Assembly: GCF_004331735.1 (NCBI RefSeq)
Contig: NZ_SJSO01000025.1
Location: forward strand, 26,158-90,157
DNA length: 64,000 bases
From: Pedobacter psychrodurus
GTDB taxonomy: Bacteria; Bacteroidota; Bacteroidia; Sphingobacteriales; Sphingobacteriaceae
Direction of reading: 5' to 3'
Position numbers and translations under genes: made by a program. Of the stretch, positions 34,832-43,938 are shown in pieces. The notes below the pieces were generated by a model. It was not told where the DNA came from and ran no database searches. It was given only the letters and a program-made list of their open reading frames with translations. Position 1 is the stretch's first letter; each line of letters opens with the position of its first letter.

Positions 34832-35485
34832 ATGATTAGCATAGATAGATTTCTAAGTGACGAACAAGACCCAAAAGCGGTTGAAAAAGTTATTGGAAAA
34901 TTAAACGACCTTTTAACAGCAGGTGAAGAACTTTTATATTTAGCCGTACAAAAAAAACCAGCAGTAAACTTGTTGCCAGATAGCATCGCGATTTCTAACA
35001 AGCGCATTTTTTATTGCGAGCCAGGTAATTTAGGCTTAACCATGAACTTCAAAGATATTTCATGGAAAAGCATTAAAGAGGTTTCGTTTAAAGAAGAATT
35101 TTTTGGTTCTAAATTTATTTGTGTACCACAGCATGGTGAAAATATCGTAACCGAATTTATTCCGAAAGTACAGGCACGCAAGTTACATCAGGCTGCAAAC
35201 CAACAATTGGAAGAGTATAAGGAAATGCTTCGTCAGCAAAAACTGGAAGAAAACAGGGCGACGGCTTCTCCAATCAATTTAAATGCTCAACCCCTTGACG
35301 AAATCCCTGCTTATGAACCAACTCCAGAACCAGTTCAACCCGTTATTCAGCTTGCTGAAGTAGTGGAAGAACCAGAAGACGAAACCACACTAAAATTACG
35401 CAAACTTAAAACTTTGTACGATAAACACCTGATTACTCAGGAAGAATACGAAGCTAAAAAAGCAAATATTTTAGAAAGTTTGTAA
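34832..35485 (+). CDS. PH-domain and SHOCT protein
   Basis: A 217-residue protein. An N-terminal bacterial PH-like domain occupies about residues 25-125 (NKRIFYCEPG, SWKSIKEVSFKEEFFGSKF). A Pro/Glu-rich linker follows (about 145-185), then a C-terminal SHOCT motif (LRKLKTLYDKHLITQEEYEAKKANI). SHOCT segments are short helical hairpins found on many membrane-associated or signalling proteins. The protein has no signal peptide and is likely cytoplasmic. Function unknown. Confidence 0.85.
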   Translation: MISIDRFLSDEQDPKAVEKVIGKLNDLLTAGEELLYLAVQKKPAVNLLPDSIAISNKRIFYCEPGNLGLTMNFKDISWKSIKEVSFKEEFFGSKFICVPQHGENIVTEFIPKVQARKLHQAANQQLEEYKEMLRQQKLEENRATASPINLNAQPLDEIPAYEPTPEPVQPVIQLAEVVEEPEDETTLKLRKLKTLYDKHLITQEEYEAKKANILESL

Positions 35486-35495
35486 GTAAACCCCT

Positions 35496-35602
35496 GTCAT
35501 GCTGAGGCACGAAGCATCTTTAACACAACCGTACTGCACTTAAGTTAACGAAAACAAGGTCAGTTTTCTGTCGCATAGAGATTCTTCCTGCGTCAGAATG
35601 AC
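35496..35602. repeat. GTCATGCTGA element
   Basis: Left end GTCATGCTGAGGCACGAAGC (35496) and right end TCAGAATGAC (35593-35602), near complements. It lies in the leader of lnt, 12 bases before the start codon. Confidence 0.7.
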
Positions 35603-35614
35603 AAGTAATCTTAT

Positions 35615-37231
35615 ATGAAATCTAAACAAACCTACCTCCTCGCCCTCTTAAGTGCATTTTTACTTTGGCTAGCCTGGCCACCAATGCCTTTTACCACGCC
35701 ATTGTTGTTGATCGGTTTGGTTCCCTTATTCATTGCTCTCGATTCCATTTCTGAAAATGCGATTAAAAAACAGGGAAAAAGAATTTTCTTAACTGCAGGT
35801 TTAACTTTTTTAGTTTGGAATACGGCATCAATTTATTGGGTGTACAATGCTATAAGTGCTTATAATGGCCCTGCCGTAGCCTTACCTGTTTCTTTAATTC
35901 CTTACGGATTAGGGGCACTTTTGATGACTTTTGCCTTCTGGTTATATTATCGTTTAGGAAAATACGTTAACAAAAAAATTGCCTACCTGGGATTAATCGC
36001 CTTTTACATCGGTTTAGAATATTTACAGCAAACCTGGGATTTAGCTTTCCCATGGATGACTTTAGGAAATGGTTTGGCTGGAATGCACCAATTGGCTCAA
36101 TGGTATGATCATACTGGTGTTTACGGCGGTTCATTATGGATTTTAGTGAGCAATATTTTAGCATTTGAGGCATATAAAAAATTCAAATCCCATACTGGTT
36201 ATTTAAGATTTAGAACGGCTGGAATCTGGGCTTTGGTTGTGATTATTCCCATTAGCATTTCATTAACCAAATACTTTACTGCTGAGCAGAAAGGTACGCC
36301 GAGTAATGTAGTGGTGGTCCAACCCAATATCGATCCTTACCAGAAACTGGAAAGCATACCGGTTTCTGAACAGATCAAAATTTTAACACACCTTTCCGAT
36401 TCGGTTGGGCAAACCAATACTGAATATTTTATCTGGCCAGAAACAGCCATACCGAGCCGAGCCGACGAAGATCAGATCAGATCTAATCCTGATTTTTATA
36501 CCCTTCAAAGTTTTTTAGGCAAATACAAAAACGGAACACTAATTACCGGAATTGAAAGCAAAAAAATCTACCAGACTAAAAAAACACTTTCAGCAAAGTA
36601 TGATCCGCAAAGCAATCAGTATTGGGATAATTTTAACACGGCCATGCAGATAGAAAACTCTGCAAATGTTCAGTTCTACCATAAATCAAAGCTGGTTCCT
36701 GGTGTAGAAAAAATGCCATTCCCTAAAGTATTCTCCTTTTTGGATGGTGTTTTCGCCCAATTAGGCGGAGCAGTTGGCGGATGGGGTTGGCAAGAAAAAC
36801 CTGAAGTACTATATGCACAAAGTGGAATCGGGGTTGCACCTGTAATCTGTTATGAAAGCCTTTGGGGTGAATGGGTTGGACAATCGGTTAAAGATGGCGC
36901 ACAATTTATCGCTGTTATTACCAACGATGCCTGGTGGGGAAATACCTCGGGCAAAGATCAACACATGATGTACGCTAAACTAAGGGCAATTGAAACCCAC
37001 CGTGATGTAGCCCGCTCAGCAAATACTGGCATATCTTGCTTCATCAATCAACGTGGCGATGTAACACAAAACACCAAATGGTGGACAAGAACTGCAATTA
37101 AAGCAAACATTAATTTAAATGATGAGATTACTTTTTATGTAAAAAGTGGAGATATTATTGCAAAAATATTGAGTGTTTTGGCAGTTATCTTAGCCTTGAT
37201 TATTCCTTATAGAAAATGGGTAAAAAAATAA
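35615..37231 (+). CDS. lnt: Apolipoprotein N-acyltransferase
   Basis: A 538-residue inner-membrane enzyme that adds the third acyl chain to the N-terminal Cys of lipoproteins. It has about seven N-terminal membrane helices (about 8-215), a nitrilase-like periplasmic domain (about 230-500) and a final membrane helix. The catalytic set fits E. coli Lnt spacing: Glu276 (WPETAIP), Lys357 and Glu365 (YHKSKLVPGVE), Cys412 and Glu414 (VICYESLWGE). lspA follows 32 bases later, so the two lipoprotein-maturation genes are one unit. The long list of lipoproteins in this window is consistent with that. Confidence 0.96.
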   Translation: MKSKQTYLLALLSAFLLWLAWPPMPFTTPLLLIGLVPLFIALDSISENAIKKQGKRIFLTAGLTFLVWNTASIYWVYNAISAYNGPAVALPVSLIPYGLGALLMTFAFWLYYRLGKYVNKKIAYLGLIAFYIGLEYLQQTWDLAFPWMTLGNGLAGMHQLAQWYDHTGVYGGSLWILVSNILAFEAYKKFKSHTGYLRFRTAGIWALVVIIPISISLTKYFTAEQKGTPSNVVVVQPNIDPYQKLESIPVSEQIKILTHLSDSVGQTNTEYFIWPETAIPSRADEDQIRSNPDFYTLQSFLGKYKNGTLITGIESKKIYQTKKTLSAKYDPQSNQYWDNFNTAMQIENSANVQFYHKSKLVPGVEKMPFPKVFSFLDGVFAQLGGAVGGWGWQEKPEVLYAQSGIGVAPVICYESLWGEWVGQSVKDGAQFIAVITNDAWWGNTSGKDQHMMYAKLRAIETHRDVARSANTGISCFINQRGDVTQNTKWWTRTAIKANINLNDEITFYVKSGDIIAKILSVLAVILALIIPYRKWVKK

Positions 37232-37263
37232 AAACCCATCATTAAATTTCTAATTATAAAAAC

Positions 37264-37770
37264 ATGCAACAGTTTAAAAACCTTAGGTGGTCTGTTTTAT
37301 TATTACTGCTCGCTTTAAATTTTGGCTGCGATCAGATTTCTAAAAAAATTGTGCGTACCGAGATCAGCGATTACGAACATATCAGCATCATAAAAGACCG
37401 TTTTACCTTAACCAAAGTAGAAAATAGCGGTGCATTTTTAAGTCTTGGCGATAATATGCCCTATATTTTTAGGCTCATTATTTTAACCGGCTTACCATTA
37501 CTATTTTTGGGCTACGGGCTATATTTCTTGTTTGCCAAACGTAATTTACCAATCAGCATGCAAATTGCCTTATGTTTTCTGATAGGTGGTGGTATTGGCA
37601 ACCTATATGATCGGATTGTACATGGATCGGTTACCGATTTTATGCATATGGATTTTTACCTCTTCCAAACAGGTGTTTTCAATTTTGCTGATGTTTCGAT
37701 CATGATTGGCGTAGGGATATTGCTTTTCCAATCAATTAGAAGTAATAAACTAAAACAGCAAATAGATTAG
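37264..37770 (+). CDS. lspA: Lipoprotein signal peptidase (signal peptidase II)
   Basis: A 168-residue inner-membrane aspartyl peptidase that cuts prolipoproteins before the modified Cys. Four membrane helices are visible. The catalytic Asp pair is Asp125 (GSVTDFMHM) and Asp143 (FNFADVSIM); the conserved N-terminal ENSGAF motif lies at about residues 53-58. Downstream of and adjacent to lnt. Length and motifs are normal. Confidence 0.95.
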   Translation: MQQFKNLRWSVLLLLLALNFGCDQISKKIVRTEISDYEHISIIKDRFTLTKVENSGAFLSLGDNMPYIFRLIILTGLPLLFLGYGLYFLFAKRNLPISMQIALCFLIGGGIGNLYDRIVHGSVTDFMHMDFYLFQTGVFNFADVSIMIGVGILLFQSIRSNKLKQQID

Positions 37771-37910
37771 GGCAAAAGACAGGATTGCGATATGCTAATT
37801 AAAAATACAAAAAAATATGCATTAAAAATACATATTTGTATTTTTTGTATTATATTTATGGATGTAATATTCAATTACAGCATATTACGATCTAACCAAA
37901 AACCTAAACT

Positions 37911-38660
37911 ATGAAAAACTTATTCAAAAAAACTGCGCTGATTGCATTGCTATCAGTAGTCATTATCTCATGCTCGAAAAAAAATGAGATGCCAGCTGAT
38001 CTGGAAAATGAAACCACTCAGAATCAAAAAGTTCTTGCCTACATCAAAAATCTTGGATTTTCAGATGCCCAGATTGTAGAAAGTGGAGATAATTATGTTG
38101 TAGATGGTGACATCGTATTTGCTAAAAATATGGAAGTTCCTGCAGATAATGGAAAAGCGATAACAGAACAATATTACAATGGCTATATTGTAACCAACAG
38201 TACTAACATCCGTGTTAAAATCGACCCTTCGATAAACAGTATGATCAGTGAAATCAATTCTGCGATCAACCAGTGGAATACAGTACCTAATTCTAAACTC
38301 AAATTTGTGATTACAACAGGTACCGTTTATGATATCCTAATTAAAGTAGATAATACAATTGGAAGTTCTACTTGTGGACAAGCTTATTTATCAACCTCTA
38401 ACGGTAAAGCTGGCAATACCATTTGGATTAACCGCAATCTGATTCAAAACAATTCTTTTGCACAACGTACAAGAACCATAACGCATGAATTTGGGCATAC
38501 CATTTCATTTAGGCATACCAATCAATCTACAACCATTAATGTACCTGGGTTTGGAGGAACCGACGCACTGTCATTAATGAACGGCGGGCAATGTGGAAGC
38601 GGTGCAACTGTTTTATCGGCAAAGGATAAACAGGCTACCGCAGTATTATACCCTTTATAA
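37911..38660 (+). CDS. M57-type (HEIGH) metallopeptidase lipoprotein
   Basis: A 249-residue lipoprotein with signal peptide and lipobox VVIISC (Cys21). The mature part ends with a zinc site HEFGHTISFRH (His192, Glu193, His196, His202), the long-spaced metzincin-like HExxHxxxxxH pattern. This fits the dual-action HEIGH metallopeptidase family (M57), which in Bacteroidota are surface lipoproteins. A Cys pair (Cys155 and a second near the C-terminus) could form a disulfide. Substrate unknown. A terminator follows. Confidence 0.88.
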   Translation: MKNLFKKTALIALLSVVIISCSKKNEMPADLENETTQNQKVLAYIKNLGFSDAQIVESGDNYVVDGDIVFAKNMEVPADNGKAITEQYYNGYIVTNSTNIRVKIDPSINSMISEINSAINQWNTVPNSKLKFVITTGTVYDILIKVDNTIGSSTCGQAYLSTSNGKAGNTIWINRNLIQNNSFAQRTRTITHEFGHTISFRHTNQSTTINVPGFGGTDALSLMNGGQCGSGATVLSAKDKQATAVLYPL

Positions 38661-38702
38661 TTAAAAATCAGATAAATAACCTAAAAAGATCGTAATGCAA
38701 TG

Positions 38703-38735
38703 GAAGCTGTTTCTCTGAAGCAGCTTCTTTTTTTG
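38703..38735 (+). terminator. Terminator after M57 gene
   Basis: GAAGCTG and CAGCTTC around an 11-base loop, then seven T residues. Confidence 0.8.
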
Positions 38736-38849
38736 AAACAATATTTGGAAATGATTTTAATACAAGGATTTCTTAACAAAGAATTGCCACCTTTAAACAA
38801 ACATATTTTTATCTTTAGGTGTTAAACAATCTAAAAATAAAATCCAATC

Positions 38850-39266
38850 ATGAAAAGAAATGCAACAGCCGTATGGCAAGGTTCTATTAAAGAAGGTAAT
38901 GGTAACATCACTACCCAAAGTACCACTTTAAATAATACTCAATATTCTTTTAATTCTCGCTTCGCAGAAGGTGTTGGCACAAATCCGGAGGAATTAATTG
39001 CTGCTGCACACGCAGGCTGTTTTACCATGAAATTATCAGCTAACTTAACTGAAGCAGGATTTACAGCAGATAAACTGGAAACCAAATGCGAAATTAACCT
39101 CGATCCATCTAAAGGTGAAATTGTAGAATCACATTTAACCCTAACCGCTTCTGTACCAAATTTAACACAGGAAAAGTTTGATGAATTGGTTGCTGATGCA
39201 GAAAAAAACTGCCCGATTTCTAAATTATTAAACACAACGATTACTGTTGATGCTACTTTAGCATAA
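38850..39266 (+). CDS. OsmC family peroxiredoxin
   Basis: A 138-residue thiol peroxidase of the OsmC/Ohr fold. The two redox cysteines are Cys57 (AAHAGCFTM) and Cys121 (EKNCPISKLL). These enzymes reduce organic hydroperoxides with thioredoxin or lipoate-linked electrons, in the cytoplasm. It stands alone with a repeat (39280-39341) downstream. Confidence 0.93.
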   Translation: MKRNATAVWQGSIKEGNGNITTQSTTLNNTQYSFNSRFAEGVGTNPEELIAAAHAGCFTMKLSANLTEAGFTADKLETKCEINLDPSKGEIVESHLTLTASVPNLTQEKFDELVADAEKNCPISKLLNTTITVDATLA

Positions 39267-39279
39267 CAGTATAAAATTT

Positions 39280-39341
39280 GTCATGCTGAGGCACGAAGTA
39301 TCTGGAACCGATAAGGCGGATCCTTTGTACCTCAGCACGAC
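39280..39341. repeat. GTCATGCTGA element
   Basis: Left end GTCATGCTGAGG (39280), right end CAGCACGAC (to 39341). Same class as 35496. Confidence 0.65.
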
Positions 39342-39411
39342 AGCTTATCCATAGTTACGGCAAAAAAATATAAAATTAATTGTATAACTTAGTTTTACAA
39401 TCTAAGTTAAC

Positions 39412-40329
39412 ATGAAAAAATTGCTCTTATTTTTAAGTATTGTTTTATTCTTAAGCAGTTGTGTCTCTTTTAGCAGCAAAAAGGAAAGAACATTTAGTAC
39501 AGTTGCTGCTATTGAAAATACTAAAATCGAGGATGCTGCTTCTGAGCAGGATCTATTTCATATTGCCAGTTTTGATACTGATGCAGCGGTAAGGAAACTC
39601 GCCGTTAGCAAGCTAAGCAATCAAGCAAACCTATTTCATGTAGCCAGTTTTGATACCGATATTGCCGTAAGAAAACTTGCCGTTAGCAAATTAAATAACC
39701 AAGCAAACCTATTTCACGTTGCCAGTTTTGATACCGATATTGCCGTAAGAAAACTTGCGGTTAGCAAATTAAATAACCAAGCAAACCTATTTCACGTTGC
39801 CAGTTTTGATACTGATATTGCCGTAAGAAAACTTGCAGTTGGCAACTTAAACAATCAAGCTAATCTCTTTCATATTGCCAGTTTTGACACGGATGTAGAC
39901 GTAAGAAAGCTAGCTGTGGGCAAACTAAATAACCAAGCAAACCTATTTCACATTGCCAGTTTTGATACTGATGCAACCGTAAGGAAACTTGCTGTAGGCA
40001 AACTCGATAATCAGGCTAACTTATTTCATATCGCTTGTTTTGATGCTGATGTAGCGGTAAGGAAACTTGCCGTTGGTAACTTAAATAATCAAGCAAATTT
40101 ATTTCATATTGCCAGTTTTGATACTAATGTAGCGGTAAGGAAACTTGCCGTTGGTAACTTAAATAATCAAGCAAATTTGTTTCACATTGCTTGTTTTGAC
40201 CAGGACAAAGAAGTAAGAAAACTTGTCGTTGGCAAATTGGATAATCAGGCAAACTTAACCCATATTGCTAATTTCGATACTGAAGCTGACATAAAGAAGC
40301 TAGCAATAGCTAGACTAAAAGCCGATTAG
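39412..40329 (+). CDS. Lipoprotein built of ten 26-residue repeats
   Basis: A 305-residue lipoprotein: signal peptide with lipobox LFLSSC (Cys17), a short linker, then ten tandem repeats of 26 residues starting at residue 47 (39550) and spaced exactly 78 bases, the last incomplete. The unit reads NLFHIASFDTDVAVRKLAV then x-K-L-N-N-Q-A. The L..IA..D.D..VRKLAV..L pattern resembles HEAT or leucine-rich-variant repeats, so an elongated two-helix solenoid is likely. Units 2-4 are almost identical in DNA, a sign of recent expansion. Function unknown; a surface or periplasmic scaffold for protein binding would fit the fold. Confidence 0.9.
   Translation: MKKLLLFLSIVLFLSSCVSFSSKKERTFSTVAAIENTKIEDAASEQDLFHIASFDTDAAVRKLAVSKLSNQANLFHVASFDTDIAVRKLAVSKLNNQANLFHVASFDTDIAVRKLAVSKLNNQANLFHVASFDTDIAVRKLAVGNLNNQANLFHIASFDTDVDVRKLAVGKLNNQANLFHIASFDTDATVRKLAVGKLDNQANLFHIACFDADVAVRKLAVGNLNNQANLFHIASFDTNVAVRKLAVGNLNNQANLFHIACFDQDKEVRKLVVGKLDNQANLTHIANFDTEADIKKLAIARLKAD
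39550..40251 (+). repeat. Nine full 78-bp tandem repeats in coding sequence
   Basis: Units start at 39550 and every 78 bases to 40174, with a tenth partial unit from 40252. Units 2, 3 and 4 (39628, 39706, 39784) differ by few bases. They keep one reading frame and so are protein repeats, not a CRISPR array. Confidence 0.95.
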
Positions 40330-40410
40330 ATAGTTTTCAGTTGACAGCTTTCGATTCACAGTTAAACAATTTAATTCCCCAAACATTACAACCTTTCATC
40401 TTCAAACAAG

Positions 40411-42051
40411 CTAAGCCATATATTTCCCTACAATCGGCATTCTTCTTCCCATACCAAATGCTTTTGGCGATACCCTTAAAATAGGTGGTGTTTGATAGCG
40501 TTTAAACTCTGCAACATTAACCATTTTCAGAATCCGCAGCACCAATACCTCATCAAAACCTTGAGCAATAATGGCTTTCGAGCCCTGTTTCTTTTCGATG
40601 TGCTGATATAATATTTTATCGAGAATTTCATATTCAGGTAACGAATCAGAATCTTTTTGGTCGGGCCTTAACTCTGCTGATGGTGGTTTAACAATCGTAT
40701 TGATCGGGATAATTTCCCTTTCTTTATTAATGTACCTCGCCAGCTCAAAAACCTGCATTTTATACACATCGCCAATTACGCCGATTGCTCCGCACATATC
40801 TCCGTACAAAGTACCATAACCCACCGCACACTCGCTTTTGTTGGAGGTATTTAATAAAATATAGCCAAACTTGTTACTCATTGCCATATTTATAATGCCG
40901 CGGATACGAGCCTGGATATTTTCTTCGGCAAGGTTAAAAGGCAGGCCCTTAAAGGCTGGTGCCAATATAGAATCAAAAGCTTCTGCAGCTTCTTTAATTG
41001 GCACAATTTCGTGCATACAACCAATATTGTTAACCAAATCTAAAGCATCTTGAATAGAATGGTCTGAGGAGAATTTAGAAGGCATTAAAACGGCCATTAC
41101 ATTCTCTGGCCCTAAAGCGCGACATGCCAAGGCGCAAACCACAGCTGAATCAATTCCACCAGACAGCCCTAAAACTGCTTTACTGAAACCAGATTTCCTG
41201 AAATAATCTTTTATGCCTAAAATCAATGCATCGTGAATCTGCTCGATATCGGTTAATCTTTCAGATTGAGGGTATTTATTACGCACATTTTCAACTTCTT
41301 CCAGATCAAAAACCTGAAGGTCTTCTTCAAAATACTTCATCTCCGCTTTCATGGTTCCATCAGCATCAAAAACCAAAGAACCGCCATCAAAAATAATTTC
41401 GGTCTGTGCACCAACCTGGTTTACATAAAATACAGGCAGGTTATATTTTTTTGCGTTATCGGCCAATACTTTTATACGTTCGTCATCATGGGTATAAGAG
41501 AAAGGAGATGCTGCAATATTAATCATCACATCAGGCTGCTCTTTAATCAGCTCATCCATTGGGTTAGATACATACAATGGGTTATCGTTGATATTCCACA
41601 AGTCTTCGCAAATGGTGAGGGCAATTTTTTTACCCTTAAAATCGATACAGTTAAATTGTGTTGCAGGTTCGAAATAACGGTATTCATCAAACACGTCGTA
41701 CGTAGGTAACAGTGCTTTTTTAACCACCGCCTTAACTTTTCCTTCTTCGATAAAATAGGCTGCATTAAACAGATCTTTTCCCTGTAATACTTCGTTTTTA
41801 ATTGGGAGGCCAACAATACACGCAATATCTATACAATGTTTGGCAATCTCCTGTACAGCGGTTTCGCACAAGACAATAAACTCATCAAACTCCAAAAAAT
41901 CTCTTGGCGGATAGCCACAAATAGCCAATTCGGCAAAAACAACCAGATCAGCACCTTTATCTTTTGCCAATTGAATATTTTCGGTTATTTTTTTCGTATT
42001 GGCCTCAAAGTTTCCGATATGATAATTGAGTTGTGCTAGCGCTATTTTCAT
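40411..42051 (-). CDS. nadE: Glutamine-dependent NAD+ synthetase
   Basis: A 546-residue two-domain enzyme making NAD+ from nicotinate adenine dinucleotide, ATP and glutamine. The N-terminal nitrilase-type glutaminase has the triad Glu41 (FAELAICGYPPRDF), Lys112 (KKALLPTYDVF) and Cys148 (ALTICEDLWN). The C-terminal synthetase has the ATP pyrophosphatase loop LGLSGGIDSAVVCALA. The last gene of its minus-strand group; in Flavobacterium nadE also lies by gldB and gldC. Confidence 0.97.
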   Translation of the reverse strand: MKIALAQLNYHIGNFEANTKKITENIQLAKDKGADLVVFAELAICGYPPRDFLEFDEFIVLCETAVQEIAKHCIDIACIVGLPIKNEVLQGKDLFNAAYFIEEGKVKAVVKKALLPTYDVFDEYRYFEPATQFNCIDFKGKKIALTICEDLWNINDNPLYVSNPMDELIKEQPDVMINIAASPFSYTHDDERIKVLADNAKKYNLPVFYVNQVGAQTEIIFDGGSLVFDADGTMKAEMKYFEEDLQVFDLEEVENVRNKYPQSERLTDIEQIHDALILGIKDYFRKSGFSKAVLGLSGGIDSAVVCALACRALGPENVMAVLMPSKFSSDHSIQDALDLVNNIGCMHEIVPIKEAAEAFDSILAPAFKGLPFNLAEENIQARIRGIINMAMSNKFGYILLNTSNKSECAVGYGTLYGDMCGAIGVIGDVYKMQVFELARYINKEREIIPINTIVKPPSAELRPDQKDSDSLPEYEILDKILYQHIEKKQGSKAIIAQGFDEVLVLRILKMVNVAEFKRYQTPPILRVSPKAFGMGRRMPIVGKYMA

Positions 42052-42107
42052 GTTTAAGGTATCAAGTAATGGTTATCTAGAAGTGAGTATCAAGCAAAAT
42101 ATCGCGA

Positions 42108-42782
42108 TTAAAAGAATACGCCAAAATTAAGCGCTAAATAATGATTTTTAACGTTTCTGGCTTTATCTGTTACAATATTAGTGAAACCATTATTAAAAGT
42201 TAAACCGGCTACGATACTGGTATTGCCCGAAATATCAAATTCGCCACCACCACCAATAATTAATCCGGCACGGTAAAGCTTAATGTTATCAGATACATTT
42301 AAATTATCGCCAACAACCGCTCCACCTGTTACAGCATCTTGCTTAGCACTGATGTTAATCGAATTTGATAATCCAAACTGGCCATACCAACGTTTTCCAT
42401 CGGCCTTTACTGTTTTTAGCTTAATGGTTAAGGGCAGATCTACATATTGTAACTTATACTTTAAATCGTACGCTTTTGGAGCAGTGCTGTTACTCGTGCC
42501 ATAATAAGGCTGCACATTCGCCTCTGTACTTTTACCATTAATTGAGGTGATGGTTAATGCGGTAGAAAAACTATAATTCGGAGCAAAATTAAAATCACCA
42601 ATTAATCCATAAGAAAAGCCCAAAGCTATTCCGTCTGTTTTTCCCTGCTCGGGTTTAATCCAACCAAAAGTTGGGGTAGCGGTTAAGCCTAATCTGAAAC
42701 CGTAACTGGTTAAAGGCGAATTTTGCGCCCATGTGCCAAAACTTAAAAGAGACAAAATTAAAATGGTCGATATTCTTTTCAT
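42108..42782 (-). CDS. PorT-like outer-membrane beta-barrel protein
   Basis: A 224-residue protein starting at the ATG at 42782 with a signal peptide ending FGTWAQ; the in-frame start at 42839 would overlap gldB and is rejected. The mature part is an eight-strand-like barrel (YGFRLGLTATPTFGWIKP, PLTIKLKTVKADGKRWYG, HYLALNFGVFF) of the PorT/outer-membrane beta-barrel type. It lies 57 bases upstream of nadE. Function unknown; PorT itself belongs to the type IX secretion machinery, but this relationship is only by fold. Confidence 0.82.
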   Translation of the reverse strand: MKRISTILILSLLSFGTWAQNSPLTSYGFRLGLTATPTFGWIKPEQGKTDGIALGFSYGLIGDFNFAPNYSFSTALTITSINGKSTEANVQPYYGTSNSTAPKAYDLKYKLQYVDLPLTIKLKTVKADGKRWYGQFGLSNSINISAKQDAVTGGAVVGDNLNVSDNIKLYRAGLIIGGGGEFDISGNTSIVAGLTFNNGFTNIVTDKARNVKNHYLALNFGVFF

Positions 42783-42803
42783 GCTATAGGTGTTTATATA
42801 TAT

Positions 42804-43847
42804 TTGTTGTACATGATGTATAACGTAAAACACTGGCAAATTTATCTAATTTTTCTTTTTGCCATCACATTTATTTCCTGTAGGCAAAGCAATAGGCCCG
42901 ATGTAAGTAATATACAGCTAAACATTAAAATCGAAAGATTTGATAACGAGCTATTTGCCGGAAAAAATAAAGATGTTATTGAGGTAGATAAACAACTTGG
43001 TTCGAAGTACGGTATATTTTATGATGATTTTATCCACCGGATTCTGGACAGTAAATACGCAAACACCGAATCATTAGCCAATTTATACCGAGATCAGGCC
43101 TATACCGATTTAAGCAAAGAAGTAGATAGTGTTTTTCCAAATTTAAAAGCGCAGGAAGAAGGATTAAACGAGACTTTTAAATACATTAAATACTATTATC
43201 CAAAAGCTAAAGTTCCAAAATTTATTTCTTTTGCCTCAGGTTTTGCTTACCAGATGCCAGTGGGTGATAACTATTTGGGGATTGGTTTGGATATGTTTCT
43301 GGGCAAAGACAGTAAATTTTATAGGGCTATTGTACAAAGTGTACCCTTATATCTTTCAAGGCGGTTTGCACCTGAATATATTGTACCTCGTGTGGCCGAA
43401 ACATATGCTCACGAAGAACTTTTTGCCGAACCTGATGATAATAGAACCCTGTTGTCTAAAATGATCTTCCAAGGCAAGGTTTTATATTTCCTTGATCAGG
43501 TATTGCCTGAAAACACCGCTGATTCTATTAAAATAGGCTATACACAACAACAATTGGATTGGGCACAAAATTTTGAGGGCGATATTTGGGCATATTTTTT
43601 GGAGAACAATTACCTATACGAAACCGATTATCAAAAAATCCAGGTGTTTTTATCTGAAGGACCATTTACCCCGGGTTTAGGCGAAAACAGAGATTCGGCA
43701 CCAAAATTGGGTGTATGGATGGGTTGGAAAATTGTTAAAAAATATATGAAAGCGCATCCTGATGTTACTTTGCAACAGTTAATGGCAGATAACGATGCAC
43801 AGAAAATTTTGAATCAATCGAAGTATAAACCGAAGCAACAGAAATAG
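42804..43847 (+). CDS. gldB: Gliding motility lipoprotein GldB
   Basis: A 347-residue lipoprotein with lipobox FAITFISC (Cys26), recognised from the family as GldB, needed for gliding in Flavobacterium; it is also present in non-gliding Bacteroidota. Conserved segments include NIQLNIKIERFDNELF near the start, YGIFYDDFIHRIL, ASGFAYQMPVGDNYLGIGLDMFLG and GPFTPGLGENRDSAPKLGVWMGW. The ATGs at 42804, 42813 and 42816 are all possible; the last leaves the most room for a promoter. Starts divergently from the PorT-like gene with only about 21 bases between. Confidence 0.92.
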   Translation: MLYMMYNVKHWQIYLIFLFAITFISCRQSNRPDVSNIQLNIKIERFDNELFAGKNKDVIEVDKQLGSKYGIFYDDFIHRILDSKYANTESLANLYRDQAYTDLSKEVDSVFPNLKAQEEGLNETFKYIKYYYPKAKVPKFISFASGFAYQMPVGDNYLGIGLDMFLGKDSKFYRAIVQSVPLYLSRRFAPEYIVPRVAETYAHEELFAEPDDNRTLLSKMIFQGKVLYFLDQVLPENTADSIKIGYTQQQLDWAQNFEGDIWAYFLENNYLYETDYQKIQVFLSEGPFTPGLGENRDSAPKLGVWMGWKIVKKYMKAHPDVTLQQLMADNDAQKILNQSKYKPKQQK

Positions 43848-43938
43848 TTTGCAGTTTCTAGTGATCAGTTTACAGGCAAAACAATTTAACAATCAAGCAA
43901 TACAAACAATCTTTAAATAATGATCCTAAATTAAATCT

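Noticed and set aside
39550..40329. CRISPR-like regular spacing of 78 bases
   Set aside because: No unique spacers; units are contiguous, keep frame and encode protein repeats.
41266..41709. 147-codon plus-strand frame inside nadE
   Set aside because: Antisense to a fully supported enzyme domain.
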